Part shown: one piece after another, positions 1 to 9,650 of the stretch
Position numbering within the stretch: position 1 is the first letter of the stretch
Layout of the letters: every line of letters begins with the position of its first letter
Source of the DNA: SCGC-AAA076-P13 sp963926355
GTDB taxonomy: Bacteria > Pseudomonadota > Gammaproteobacteria > Magnimaribacterales > D2472
DNA: 64,000 nt
Assembly (NCBI GenBank): GCA_963926355.1
Contig: CAWUWW010000001.1
Location: 124,001-188,000 of the forward strand
Reading direction: 5' to 3'
The notes under the pieces: model-generated
Database searches by the model: none
What the model saw: only the letters and a program-made list of their open reading frames with translations
What the model was told of the DNA's origin: nothing
Made by a program: the position numbers and the translations under genes

Positions 1-308
1 AGCCTATATTTGGGTCAACTATAGCTCATGGATTTCTTTCACTCTCTCTTGTAGCCGGAATACCATTTGAGCAAGAAATTGGTCTTGTGTTAGAGGGAAC
101 AAAAATGGGATTAAATTATGGCTTAGATAAAGTAAGGTTCTTAAGTCCTGTTCCAGTAAATTCAGAGGTAAGAATAATAATGAAATGTCTTGATATAACT
201 GAAAAAAATCCAGGACAGTTTTTATCTAAAACTGAAGTAACTATGGAAATAAAAGGCGTTGCAAAACCTGCCTTTGTTGCTGAAACTCTGAGTATGTTTA
301 TAGTTTAA
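1..308 (+). CDS. MaoC-like (R)-enoyl-CoA hydratase, 3' part only
   Basis: This is the last ~102 codons of a gene that begins before the window; the frame is open from base 3. The visible part has the MaoC-family hot-dog signature, with the run STIAHGFLSLSL at the left edge (the catalytic His lies in AHG of this family), followed by a short beta-rich C-terminus. The family hydrates (R)-specific enoyl-CoA thioesters in fatty-acid or PHA-type metabolism, but the substrate cannot be told from this fragment. It converges on gatB with a gap of only 7 bp. An in-frame ATG lies at 87, but the conserved motif is upstream of it, so 87 is not the start. Confidence 0.85.
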   Translation, partial: PIFGSTIAHGFLSLSLVAGIPFEQEIGLVLEGTKMGLNYGLDKVRFLSPVPVNSEVRIIMKCLDITEKNPGQFLSKTEVTMEIKGVAKPAFVAETLSMFIV

Positions 309-315
309 TTAACTA

Positions 316-1743
316 CTAATCTAATAACTTCTTAAGGATTTCATTCACACTTTGTGGATTTGCTTTTCCTTGAGTTTCTTTCATTACTTGGCCTACAAAG
401 AAACCAAATAACCTATCTTTTCCGCCTTTGTAGGCATTAACCTGATCTGGATTATCTTCAATAATTTTCTTAGCAATATTTTCTAGCAATGATTCATCTT
501 GAATTTGTACCAAACCTTTGTCTTTAATAATTTCATCAACATCATTTCCAGATTCCCAAACCTCTTCTAAGACTGATTTAGCAATTTTCCCAGAAATAGT
601 TTTATCTGAAATTCTTTTAATCAATGAAGCAAAATTATTTGCGGTAAGTTTTGATTCATCTATTTCTATATTATCTTTATTTAAGAGCGCACTCACCTCT
701 CCAACAAGCCACTTAGCTACTAATTTAGAATCATCAGTTTTTAGACAAGCTTCTTCAAACATATTTGCCATAGTTTTCGAAGAAGCAATAATTCTAGCTT
801 CTGACCCTTCAAGTTTTATTTCACTGATATATCTTTTTTCTTTTTGCTCTGGAAGCTCAGGAAGGTTTGCTCTAATATCTTCTAGCTCCTTATCAGTTAT
901 AACAACTGGCAATAAATCAGGATCAGGGAAATATCTATAGTCATTAGCTTCCTCCTTTGATCTCATTGATCTTGTTTCATTTTTAACACTGTCATAGAGG
1001 CGAGTCTCTTGAGCTACAGACCCACCTGATTCAAGAATTTTAACCTGACGATCTATTTCAAAAGCAATGGCTCTTTCTATAAATTTAAAAGAATTAATAT
1101 TTTTAATTTCAGCTCTAGTTCCTAGCTCTAAATCATCTGTCTTCTTCATTGATACATTAACATCACATCTCATAGACCCTTCTGCCATTACCCCATCGCA
1201 TATATCAAGAAATGTAACAATCTGCCTAATCGCTTTAAAGTAAGCAACAGCTTCTTTTGCATTGGCTATCTCTGGCTCTGAGACTATCTCTAGAAGTGGA
1301 GTGCCGGCTCTATTTAAATCAATGCCAGTTTCACCCTCAAAAAGATCATGAACTGATTTTCCAGCATCTTCTTCTAAATGAGCTCTAGTAATATTAATAA
1401 TCTTTTCTTCACCATTTGCAAATATCTTAATAGTCCCTTTTCCAACTATAGGCATGGCCATTTGAGTAATTTGATAACCTTTTGGAAGGTCAGGGTAAAA
1501 GTAGTTTTTTCTATCAAATGTAGATACTTGGTTTATCTCAGCGTTGGTAGCTAAGCCAAATCGTATAGCTTTAAAAAATGCATCTTTATTAGCTACCGGA
1601 AGGACCCCAGGAAGCCCCATATCTATTAAGTCAACGTGTGTATTTGGTTCTGCACCAAAACCAGTTGATGCACCTGAGAATAGTTTTGATTTCGTTGAAA
1701 GCTGAACGTGGATTTCTAGACCTATCACTGTTTGCCATGTCAT
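316..1743 (-). CDS. gatB: Asp/Glu-tRNA amidotransferase subunit B
   Basis: GatB activates misacylated Glu-tRNA(Gln) or Asp-tRNA(Asn) by phosphorylation, so that GatA-derived ammonia can convert it to the amide. The 475-residue length is normal. The N-terminus carries the family signature TVIGLEIHVQL with TKSKLFSG, and the C-terminal ~150 residues form the helical YqeY-like tRNA-binding tail, ending in GQVMKETQGKANPQSVNEIL. It is last in the gatC-gatA-gatB operon; its start abuts the gatA stop. The same gatCAB-mreBCD divergent arrangement is found in Pseudomonas. Its presence suggests that Gln-tRNA and/or Asn-tRNA is made by transamidation here. Confidence 0.97.
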   Translation of the reverse strand: MTWQTVIGLEIHVQLSTKSKLFSGASTGFGAEPNTHVDLIDMGLPGVLPVANKDAFFKAIRFGLATNAEINQVSTFDRKNYFYPDLPKGYQITQMAMPIVGKGTIKIFANGEEKIINITRAHLEEDAGKSVHDLFEGETGIDLNRAGTPLLEIVSEPEIANAKEAVAYFKAIRQIVTFLDICDGVMAEGSMRCDVNVSMKKTDDLELGTRAEIKNINSFKFIERAIAFEIDRQVKILESGGSVAQETRLYDSVKNETRSMRSKEEANDYRYFPDPDLLPVVITDKELEDIRANLPELPEQKEKRYISEIKLEGSEARIIASSKTMANMFEEACLKTDDSKLVAKWLVGEVSALLNKDNIEIDESKLTANNFASLIKRISDKTISGKIAKSVLEEVWESGNDVDEIIKDKGLVQIQDESLLENIAKKIIEDNPDQVNAYKGGKDRLFGFFVGQVMKETQGKANPQSVNEILKKLLD

Positions 1744-3194
1744 TAGCTTATCTCCCCATTGGGTGTCTTAAGATGCCAATCAGTTGAAGTTTGATAACTA
1801 TGGGCTACTTGAAGAATTTTACTTTCTTCAAGAAAGTTCCCAATTAATTGCATTCCTAGTGGTTTATTATTAACAATGCCATTTGGAACTGACATTGCTG
1901 GTAAACCTGCTAAATTTGCAGGAATGGTAAAAAGATCTTCAAGATACATTTGAATGGGGTCGTTTCCCATCGATCCTGCTTTAAATGCAGTCCCTCTTGT
2001 TGTAGGCGACATAATTACATCTACTTTTTCAAAAGCCGCAACAAAATCATTTTTAATAAGCCTTCTTACTTGTTGAGCTTTTTTATAATAAGCATCATAA
2101 AAACCAGCAGAAAGAACATAAGAGCCAATAAGAATTCTTCTTTTTACCTCATCTCCAAAACCCTCAGATCTACTCCTAACATATAAATCTTCTAAGTCTT
2201 TCGGGTTCTCACACCTTCTTCCAAACTTCACTCCATCGAATCTTGATAAATTAGAAGAACATTCCGCTGGAGCAACAACATAATATGTTGGAACAGAGAG
2301 TGTAATATTTGGAAGCGATATTTCAACAAATTCAGCACCTAAAGATTCATAATGCTTTTTAGATTCCTCAAATACTTTTACCACATCACTATCTAGTTTT
2401 GACAAATCAAATTCTTTTACGAGTCCAATTTTTATTCCTCTTATAGATGAATTTAAGTTTTTCGTAAAGTCAGGAATATTTTCATCAAGCGATGTTGTGT
2501 CCTTGGAATCATGGGAGCACATTTCATTTAACATAAGCGCACAGTCTTCAGCTGTTCTAGCCATAGGGCCAGCCTGATCTAAACTTGAAGCAAATGCGAT
2601 CATGCCCCACCTTGAGATTCTTCCATATGTTGGTTTTAGGCCTGTAATACCGCACAGAGATGCAGGCTGTCTGATTGACCCGCCTGTGTCAGTTCCAGAT
2701 GCAGCTGGGACTATACCTGCAGCAACTGCAGATGCAGAACCGCCTGAGCTTCCTCCAGGCACCAACCCTTGTCCCCATGGATTCTCAGTGTTACCAAAGA
2801 AACTTGTTTCAGTAGATGAACCCATTGCAAATTCATCCATATTCGTTTTACCAACAGAGATACAACCTGCTTTTTCTAAATTCTCAATTACGGTTGCAGA
2901 ATATGGAGGTATAAAATTTGATAGCATGTTTGAGCCGCATGTTGTTCTTAGATCTTTGGTGCAAAAAAGATCTTTTTGGGCAATTGGGATACCTGCAAGA
3001 GAAAGCTCTGAGGGGTTGTTATCAAGATTTTCTGCTTTTTTTAAAGATGCTTCTTTATTTAGTGTAATAAAAGCATTTAGATGTTTATTATTCTCAATTA
3101 ATGAAAATGTATCTTCAAGCATTTCTTTATTTGAAATTTCTTTACTCTGAAGCATTTTTTTAAGCTCCTTTATTGTCTTAAACTGAATACTCAT
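1743..3194 (-). CDS. gatA: Asp/Glu-tRNA amidotransferase subunit A
   Basis: GatA is the amidase-signature subunit that hydrolyses glutamine and channels ammonia to GatB. The Ser-cisSer-Lys triad is visible: Lys74 in PIAQKDLFCT, the cis-Ser in PGGSSGGSASA (about residue 149-150) and the nucleophile Ser173 in TDTGGSIRQPA. The 483-residue length is normal. The gene overlaps the end of gatC by 4 nt and is followed at once by gatB, so the three subunits should be translationally coupled. Confidence 0.97.
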   Translation of the reverse strand: MSIQFKTIKELKKMLQSKEISNKEMLEDTFSLIENNKHLNAFITLNKEASLKKAENLDNNPSELSLAGIPIAQKDLFCTKDLRTTCGSNMLSNFIPPYSATVIENLEKAGCISVGKTNMDEFAMGSSTETSFFGNTENPWGQGLVPGGSSGGSASAVAAGIVPAASGTDTGGSIRQPASLCGITGLKPTYGRISRWGMIAFASSLDQAGPMARTAEDCALMLNEMCSHDSKDTTSLDENIPDFTKNLNSSIRGIKIGLVKEFDLSKLDSDVVKVFEESKKHYESLGAEFVEISLPNITLSVPTYYVVAPAECSSNLSRFDGVKFGRRCENPKDLEDLYVRSRSEGFGDEVKRRILIGSYVLSAGFYDAYYKKAQQVRRLIKNDFVAAFEKVDVIMSPTTRGTAFKAGSMGNDPIQMYLEDLFTIPANLAGLPAMSVPNGIVNNKPLGMQLIGNFLEESKILQVAHSYQTSTDWHLKTPNGEIS

Positions 3195-3472
3195 TCAACC
3201 ACCCTTGGAACTAAAATATAGTCCTCATTTGAAGAGGGCGCATTATTAAGAAAAACTTCTTTTCTATTTTCGGCATTTACATTGTCAGATCTTGTTTTAG
3301 CAGTCTTTTCTAAAGGACTTGTTAAAGGCTCAATATCTGCAGTGTCAACATCATTTAACTGATCTACAAATTTAATAATATTATTGAGGTCATTTGTAAT
3401 TTTTTCCTCATTTTTTTCCTCAAAAGTAAGTCTTGATAGGTGCGCAATAGTTCTAACTGTTTTCTTGTCCAT
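3191..3472 (-). CDS. gatC: Asp/Glu-tRNA amidotransferase subunit C
   Basis: This is the small belt subunit that wraps and stabilises the GatA-GatB dimer. Its 93 residues are typical. The N-terminus TVRTIAHLSRLTFEE matches the family (IAxLARLxLxEEE), as does VDTADIEPLTSP. It is first in the minus-strand operon and divergent from mreB across an 86-bp gap. A TATAAT-like hexamer on the minus strand (3490-3485) lies only about 12 nt before the start codon, hinting at a very short leader; this is weak evidence because the gap is AT-rich. Confidence 0.95.
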   Translation of the reverse strand: MDKKTVRTIAHLSRLTFEEKNEEKITNDLNNIIKFVDQLNDVDTADIEPLTSPLEKTAKTRSDNVNAENRKEVFLNNAPSSNEDYILVPRVVE

Positions 3473-3558
3473 ATATAGGATATTATTATAATTAGATGGC
3501 AGATATTAACCTAACTAGAGTATTATTTACATATATTTTAAGCAATTAGAGGAATCAC

Positions 3559-4608
3559 GTGGAATTCAATATTTTTAAGACGTTTAGGGGTTACTTTTCT
3601 AATGATCTTTCAATAGACCTAGGCACGGCAAATACTCTTATTTACGCAAAAGATGTAGGCATTGTTCTTAACGAGCCCTCCGTTGTAGCAATTAGGGAGT
3701 CTAGAGGCGTAAAAACAGTAGTAGCCGTTGGAACAGAAGCAAAAAAAATGCTTGGCAGAACTCCAGGTAATATAAAGGCAATTAGACCATTATCAGAAGG
3801 TGTTATAGCTGACTTTCAGGTAACTGAAAAAATGCTTCAACATTTTATAGCTCAGGTTCATGAGCAAAGGTGGATTAAACCAAGCCCAAGAGTTTTGGTC
3901 TGTGTTCCTTGTAGGTCAACACAGGTTGAAAGAAGGGCGATTAGAGAGTCTGTCCTAGGAGCAGGGGCCAGAGATGTTAAGTTAATAGAAGAGCCTATGG
4001 CAGCAGCTATTGGAGCTGGACTTCCTGTGGAGGAGGCAAGTGGAAATATGGTGGTTGATATTGGAGGTGGTACATCAGAAATCGCCATCCTTTCTCTGAA
4101 TGGTGTTGTTTATGCGGAGTCAGTAAAGATTGGTGGAGATAAGATGGATGAATGTATTACCTCCTGGATAAGAAGAAATTATGGATGTGTGATTGGAGAA
4201 TCCACTGCTGAAAAAATTAAATATACAATTGGTTGTGCTACAGCAGATTCAGAAAAATTAGAAATGTCTATAACTGGAAGAAATCTAGCTGAAGGTATCC
4301 CAGAAACCTTTACTATTAATAGCGAGCAGATTTTTGAAGCTATGAAAGACCCTTTATATGGAATAGTTAGAGCAATTAGAAATGCTCTAGAGTTATCTCC
4401 TCCTGAGCTAGCAGCCGATATAGCAGAACGAGGAATTGTTCTGACCGGTGGAGGAGCTTTAATGAGAGATTTAGATAAACTTATTTCAAGCTCAACAGGT
4501 ATTCCTGTAATTGTTGCAGAAGATCCCTTGACCTGTGTTGCAAGAGGCGGAGGTCAAGCTCTTGAAATAATGGATAAATATAATATCGATCTTCTTTCTT
4601 CAGAGTAG
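3559..4608 (+). CDS. mreB: Rod-shape actin homologue MreB
   Basis: MreB forms membrane-associated filaments that guide lateral-wall peptidoglycan synthesis. The 349 residues show the actin-fold phosphate-1 loop DLGTANTLIY near the N-terminus, the phosphate-2 motif MVVDIGGGTSEIA around residue 165 and the adenosine motif GIVLTGGGALMRD near residue 293. The start is a GTG at 3559, preceded by a good Shine-Dalgarno AGAGG (3548-3552). It leads mreBCD: mreC starts 5 nt after its stop. The cell is therefore likely rod-shaped or elongated. Confidence 0.98.
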   Translation: MEFNIFKTFRGYFSNDLSIDLGTANTLIYAKDVGIVLNEPSVVAIRESRGVKTVVAVGTEAKKMLGRTPGNIKAIRPLSEGVIADFQVTEKMLQHFIAQVHEQRWIKPSPRVLVCVPCRSTQVERRAIRESVLGAGARDVKLIEEPMAAAIGAGLPVEEASGNMVVDIGGGTSEIAILSLNGVVYAESVKIGGDKMDECITSWIRRNYGCVIGESTAEKIKYTIGCATADSEKLEMSITGRNLAEGIPETFTINSEQIFEAMKDPLYGIVRAIRNALELSPPELAADIAERGIVLTGGGALMRDLDKLISSSTGIPVIVAEDPLTCVARGGGQALEIMDKYNIDLLSSE

Positions 4609-4613
4609 ACGAT

Positions 4614-5444
4614 ATGGCCAGGGTAGCGCCTAGTTCTAGCTCTAAGGCATTATATTTTTTATGTATTCTACTTGGGGCAATTCTTTTATATGTTGATATA
4701 ACCTATAAAAGTTTTGACACCATAAAAAATACTTATATATCAACTACGATATCTACAAAATACCTTTTAAAAAAACTCTCCATTGATCCGCTCATATATA
4801 TATATGAGGTTTCTAAATCTAAATCCTCTCTTATAAATAAAAATAAGAATCTTCAAGAAGCTCTTGATAAAAGCTACCTAGAAAATTTCATAATAACTAG
4901 AAGTGATAAATTCTTTATGGATGACAAGTCAATATTAGCGCTAATGAGTCAATATGAAATTGACGAAGTCTTTCATGCATCAAAAATTAAGTATTTTGAT
5001 ACAGAGAACTATTTTTGCTGCGACTCTCATGTTATGTATATTGAAACAATTTCTTCTACAGATAAAAGCCTTGTGGGAGGCGCTGTTATAAATAGCAGAG
5101 GTATTCTTGGTCAAATCATATCTGATAGCGGTATAAAAGAAGTGCTTCTTTTAACTGATACCACCCATTACATTCCTATTGAGTCAGAAGAATACTTCTG
5201 CAACGCAAGAGGCGGAGGGCTACCTGGAATTATTACTTGCAAATATAGCTCATTAATTTGGACTAGTCCCATATCAAAAGGGCAAGAGTTTTATTCATCC
5301 GGTCTCGGGGGGATATACCCACGAGGTATTTTGATTGGATATGTTAAAGAAATTACAAACCTTGACGATACTAATATTCAGATAGATATTAGCTTGATAG
5401 CCAACCCAATACAAAAAGGCATGCTGGGGATAATCGAAAGCTAA
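4614..5444 (+). CDS. mreC: Rod-shape protein MreC
   Basis: MreC is a bitopic inner-membrane scaffold of the elongasome. The 276-residue protein has one N-terminal membrane segment (about residues 12-28), a coiled-coil stretch (about 60-90) and a periplasmic beta-barrel region with VGGAVINSRGILGQI and FYSSGLGGIYPRGILIGYV, both typical of MreC. It is slightly shorter than the E. coli protein (367 aa). Its last base overlaps the first of mreD (TAATG), so translation is probably coupled. Confidence 0.93.
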   Translation: MARVAPSSSSKALYFLCILLGAILLYVDITYKSFDTIKNTYISTTISTKYLLKKLSIDPLIYIYEVSKSKSSLINKNKNLQEALDKSYLENFIITRSDKFFMDDKSILALMSQYEIDEVFHASKIKYFDTENYFCCDSHVMYIETISSTDKSLVGGAVINSRGILGQIISDSGIKEVLLLTDTTHYIPIESEEYFCNARGGGLPGIITCKYSSLIWTSPISKGQEFYSSGLGGIYPRGILIGYVKEITNLDDTNIQIDISLIANPIQKGMLGIIES

Positions 5445-5932
5445 TGAATAAACCTGGAATTTTGAAAACAATGCTCTTATTATTTTTAGCAAATTATCTA
5501 GAGTCGATTACGGCACCTGCTTTTATTAAAATTTATGTAGCCATACCCCTAACATTCTTAGTTTTTAGTGGGCTAGTCTATAGATCGTCTAAAAATATAA
5601 ATCCGATTTATGCTTTTTGTCTTGGAATATTTGTGGATCTAATATCAAATTCTTTATTTGGTTTAAATGCAATGCTATTTTGCTTATTCTCCTATGTAAT
5701 AAATAGCTACTCAAATACCTTTAAGTTATTTTCATATTTACAAATATGTATTTTCTTTGGAGCTGCGTCTATGTTCTTCATTGGATTAAGTAATTTATTT
5801 CTAGCAATTGAAAACTTTTCTTATCTTATCTTGTTTGTAAGTTTTTTTATTAATAGCGGCTTCGCACTTTTGATAACAATGAGCCCAATATACCGCCTTT
5901 CAATCGATAGAAGGCTTTCAGAATATGACTAG
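5444..5932 (+). CDS. mreD: Rod-shape protein MreD
   Basis: This is a 162-residue, very hydrophobic protein with about five membrane segments and the family feature FCLGIFVDLISNSLFGLNAMLFCLFSY (split: GIFVDLISNSLFGLNA). It is an elongasome component beside MreC and the RodA/PBP2 pair. The call rests on position directly after mreC, hydropathy and the DxxxxxxxGxxA-type motif. Its end overlaps the next gene by 8 nt. The maf and rng genes that often follow mreD in this class are missing. Confidence 0.9.
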   Translation: MNKPGILKTMLLLFLANYLESITAPAFIKIYVAIPLTFLVFSGLVYRSSKNINPIYAFCLGIFVDLISNSLFGLNAMLFCLFSYVINSYSNTFKLFSYLQICIFFGAASMFFIGLSNLFLAIENFSYLILFVSFFINSGFALLITMSPIYRLSIDRRLSEYD

Positions 5933-8288
5933 TTTAAAAAAGTTATTCTTATACCTACTTTTTCTAATATTTCTATTAATAACTTTTATTGTAGGTTCAT
6001 ATAGTTTTTTAGTTTATAAGCCTCTTTACGCACTTCAGTCGCTTGATAAAATCTTACTTTACAACTATTCACTGAGTATTAGATCAATTCAATCTAACCA
6101 AAATTTTTTTGATCCTCAATTTACCTCTAGTGAAGTAAAAGTTTTTAATAAAAAACTTGAAGAAGTCATATCTATTCCGCGTATCGTAATTGGGATTAAT
6201 CTACTTGAATCTTTATTTAAAGATCATTTGAGCCTATCTATATTAAAAATAGATTCAGTTATATTAAAAGGTAACTCAGACAGTAATTATTCCAGTAATC
6301 CCTTAAAGATAAAGGGTAATAACTTAGAAATTAATAATGATTCATTATCTATTTCTGCAGCTAGCTATGAAGCTGAGGTTCAGGATGGAAAAGTATCGCT
6401 TATTTTAAGAAATGGAACTCTTAACTCACTTCCTTACCAAGCCATTGATGCACTCTATACCCCATCATCAAATAAAGTTTTATATTTAAGCGAGCATTTT
6501 TTAGATACCGGCGCAGTGGATAATTTAGAACTTTTTAATGCAAGCTCATTAACTGATTACAGCTTTAATATTAAAGTAACCTCAAAAGGTTTTTTTGATA
6601 TTAGTTTGAATGAGCTTAAAAGTTTCAATAGGATGCATTTCTTAAATTCTAGGTTGAAATCCAAGTCAGGATACGAAATCAATTCAATAGAATCAATAAT
6701 ATTTTCAGATGTTAATAAGTCATTACATGGGACATTTTTAGCCACCATTCCAGATCAGAAGATAAAAGGAAGTATTTCATACGATCAAGAGAAAGTCCTT
6801 TCTGTTAGATCTGACATTTTAATTCATATGGATAATTTAATTTCATCAAATCAGTATTTTAATATCAAAGGAGATGAGTTATTTTCAGCTTTATTAAAGC
6901 TTGGTAAAGAAAAGATATCAATTCAACTTGATTCAAACCTACAAAGAACTAATATTTCCTCGCCAATAAAAGAAATCGAAAAAATACTTGGTTCTTCATT
7001 GATGACGTCTATCTATGTAGATGATTTATCAAAACCCTCATACCTCATTAATAATAAAAAATATGATTTATTCATAGACTCAGATAAGTCTGGATACTTC
7101 ATACTTGGAGAGAGTTTTAGGGCTTCTTCGTTTACATCAAGCAAAGATAGAGATGGTTTTTATGTATATCTAGACGTAGAAGAAATTAAAATGGAGGATT
7201 ACAGTTTCTTAAATACAAGTAACAGTAAAAGCTCCCCAATAAAATTAGTAAAAATTAAAACAGATAAACTTAATCTGTTTAAAAATCAATACAAAGACCA
7301 GCTCATTGATATCTATTTTGATAAAAAAGAATCTCGAATTAATTTCTCAGGCGATAATCTTAATGGAAAAATTAATATAGATAAAACTGGATTCATGAAG
7401 ATTAATTTAGAAAATACTAAATTTAAATTTAACAATCTTAACTATGAAAATAATGATATTGATAGCTTGAGTGTCTTAAATATAAGATTTATTTCAAAAA
7501 ATCTAGACACTGATAGGGGTTTTTTTGAAACTATAGATTTTTACTTACTTAAAAATACAAAGATTTTAACAATCGACAATATAAATATTTCTAGCAATGG
7601 CTTTAGGGTAGGTCCATATTCTGATGAAGAAAAAGCTTACATAAGTATAGATAGAGCAAATGATCTATATAAAATTAAGGGCATATATGAAATATATAAC
7701 TCATCAAACCCATTCAATGAAATTCTAAAATATGACTTTAACTTTCTAAAGACCAACCTTAACGTTCAGTGGAATAGCTTAAGTTCTTTAAAGAATTTAG
7801 AGGGCAGTATAGATTTTCTTGTTAAAGAATTTTCCTTGGATGCAAATATACCAAGTTCAACTTTTTTGAGAGCTATTAAAGTTTTAAATCTAAATGCGAT
7901 GATCGAGGGGATCAACAATCAAAGAGTTTCATCTGGGGGTGACTCACTAAAGATACAAAGAGCATCTGGAAAAATATATTTTAGTAAAGCCAGGGGCATT
8001 ATTGATGAGCCAATAACCTTAGAGACAAATGAGGCAAGTTTAAAATGGTTAGGCGAAGTGCTAAAGAACCAAAAAGGGGAGATGGATAAATTGAATCTAA
8101 ACCTATCCATGAGATTAAAAATTTCAGAAAATATTCCTTGGTATGCTGCTATTTTTGGAGGCATTCCTGCTCTTGCCGGAGGATATGTCCTAGAAAATAT
8201 TTTTGAAGATGCTTTAGATAATGCATCTACATTCAAATTTAAAGTAGATGGAACTGTGGAGAGCCCCGAACTTAAGAGATTAAATTAA
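5925..8288 (+). CDS. yhdP: YhdP-like AsmA/TamB-family envelope protein, short form
   Basis: This is a 787-residue protein with one N-terminal membrane segment (about residues 7-30, rich in L/F/I) and a long, Asn/Ser/Lys-rich, beta-strand-like periplasmic part. The C-terminus has a glycine-rich hydrophobic stretch (AIFGGIPALAGGYVLENIF) followed by FKFKVDGTVESPELKRLN, resembling the closing repeat of YhdP/AsmA-family proteins, which are thought to bridge the periplasm and carry phospholipid to the outer membrane. Position after mreBCD matches yhdP in Pseudomonas and E. coli. It is much shorter than E. coli YhdP (about 1,270 aa). It converges on mgtE with a 9-bp overlap. Family call fairly sure, exact orthology less so. 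Confidence 0.65.
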   Translation: MTSLKKLFLYLLFLIFLLITFIVGSYSFLVYKPLYALQSLDKILLYNYSLSIRSIQSNQNFFDPQFTSSEVKVFNKKLEEVISIPRIVIGINLLESLFKDHLSLSILKIDSVILKGNSDSNYSSNPLKIKGNNLEINNDSLSISAASYEAEVQDGKVSLILRNGTLNSLPYQAIDALYTPSSNKVLYLSEHFLDTGAVDNLELFNASSLTDYSFNIKVTSKGFFDISLNELKSFNRMHFLNSRLKSKSGYEINSIESIIFSDVNKSLHGTFLATIPDQKIKGSISYDQEKVLSVRSDILIHMDNLISSNQYFNIKGDELFSALLKLGKEKISIQLDSNLQRTNISSPIKEIEKILGSSLMTSIYVDDLSKPSYLINNKKYDLFIDSDKSGYFILGESFRASSFTSSKDRDGFYVYLDVEEIKMEDYSFLNTSNSKSSPIKLVKIKTDKLNLFKNQYKDQLIDIYFDKKESRINFSGDNLNGKINIDKTGFMKINLENTKFKFNNLNYENNDIDSLSVLNIRFISKNLDTDRGFFETIDFYLLKNTKILTIDNINISSNGFRVGPYSDEEKAYISIDRANDLYKIKGIYEIYNSSNPFNEILKYDFNFLKTNLNVQWNSLSSLKNLEGSIDFLVKEFSLDANIPSSTFLRAIKVLNLNAMIEGINNQRVSSGGDSLKIQRASGKIYFSKARGIIDEPITLETNEASLKWLGEVLKNQKGEMDKLNLNLSMRLKISENIPWYAAIFGGIPALAGGYVLENIFEDALDNASTFKFKVDGTVESPELKRLN

Positions 8289-9620
8289 AAAAATTGTAGC
8301 TAAGCCAAGGAAGGATAGAAAGCCTATAACATCTGTAACAGTTGTCACTACAACACTTCCAGCTATGGCAGGGTCTTGTTTTAATCTTCGTAATATTAGG
8401 GGAACAAATACACCAGCAATAACAGAGCTAATAAGATTAATTATCAGTGCGCATGATATAAGAATAGATAAAACTATATCTTCAAACCAAAAGTAAGTAA
8501 TAAAACCAACTAAAATTGAAAGAACTAGTCCATTGAGAATAGACACGGCTAATTCTCTTTTAAAGAGCCATTTTATATTTGATGAATTAATTTGTTCAAG
8601 TGTTAGGCCTCTAAGAACTATAGTTAGGGTTTGAGTTGCAGCTACACCGCCCATGCTTGCCACTATAGGCATAAGAACAGCTAAATAAACTATTTGGTTC
8701 AAAACATCTTGAAAGATATTTATGGTCATAGAGGCTATAAAAGCTGTCATGAGATTCATGCTAAGCCAAAATACCCTGCTTTTAGCTGCTCTTCCTGGGG
8801 GTGCGAAAGTATCCTCCGCTACACCGGCCATCCCAAGAAAATTTTGATCTGCATCCTCTCTAATAACATCTACAACATCATCTATAGTTATTCTTCCAAG
8901 GAGTTCACCTGAGTCATTAATAACGGCAGATGATATAAGGTCATTCCTTTCAAAAATAGTAGCCACTTCCTTATCATCCTGACTAACTAAAATTGGAATA
9001 ATGCCTTTTTCCATAACCTCTTCAACGGTTAAGGTGAGTGAGCTTGTAATAATTTTACTTATTGATATTTCACCAATATATTGATCATCTTTTGTTACTA
9101 CAAATATTTTGTCTGTATTTTTAGGAAGCTCATCCTGATTTCTTAGATAGCTAATCACCACCTCTATTGTATGGTTTGGTCTAACACTTATTACATCAGT
9201 GTTTAGAAGACCTCCGGCTGTATTGTCTGGATAAATAAGTCCCAGTTCTATTCTACTTCTATCTCTTAGAGACATTTTTGACAATACCACCCTCATTCTT
9301 TCCTTAGGAAGTCTCTGAAGTATGTCTACAACTTCGTCTAGTTCTAACTCTTTAACAGCCTCTGTTAATTCTTCATTTGAAATGCTAGAGACTAAGTCTT
9401 GTTGAATTTCCTCACCAAGATCTACTAATACATCCCCCTCTTCATTAGTTTCTAGAAGTGAAAATAGTAATTTTCTTTGTTTTGGAGGAGAAGATTCAAG
9501 AGCATGCGCTATTTCAGAAGAGGACATCTCATTAAGCAGGCCTCTTATCTGATTCAATGATAGATCAGACGAATCATCTAATATAATTTTTAAATTATTT
9601 TTGCTATCAATATTATCCAT
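8280..9620 (-). CDS. mgtE: Magnesium channel/transporter MgtE
   Basis: MgtE admits Mg2+ through a five-helix dimeric pore gated by cytosolic Mg2+ sensing. The 446 residues run in the family order: N-terminal superhelical MgtE_N domain (about 20-125), two CBS domains (about 130-255, with NTAGGLLNTDVISVRP at the junction), then the membrane domain with PIVASMGGVAATQTLTIVLRG and a C-terminal helix pair containing the DVIGFLSFLG Mg2+-binding aspartate. It is the last gene of the kdsD-lptA-lptB-rpoN-mgtE minus-strand run, 30 bp after rpoN. Confidence 0.96.
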   Translation of the reverse strand: MDNIDSKNNLKIILDDSSDLSLNQIRGLLNEMSSSEIAHALESSPPKQRKLLFSLLETNEEGDVLVDLGEEIQQDLVSSISNEELTEAVKELELDEVVDILQRLPKERMRVVLSKMSLRDRSRIELGLIYPDNTAGGLLNTDVISVRPNHTIEVVISYLRNQDELPKNTDKIFVVTKDDQYIGEISISKIITSSLTLTVEEVMEKGIIPILVSQDDKEVATIFERNDLISSAVINDSGELLGRITIDDVVDVIREDADQNFLGMAGVAEDTFAPPGRAAKSRVFWLSMNLMTAFIASMTINIFQDVLNQIVYLAVLMPIVASMGGVAATQTLTIVLRGLTLEQINSSNIKWLFKRELAVSILNGLVLSILVGFITYFWFEDIVLSILISCALIINLISSVIAGVFVPLILRRLKQDPAIAGSVVVTTVTDVIGFLSFLGLATIFLI

Positions 9621-9650
9621 TAATTAATTCTACATCAAAGATAGAAAAAG

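Noticed and set aside
2602..3150. 182-codon open frame on the plus strand inside gatA
   Set aside because: It lies fully antisense to a clear gatA, has a composition that mirrors the coding strand, and resembles no known protein.
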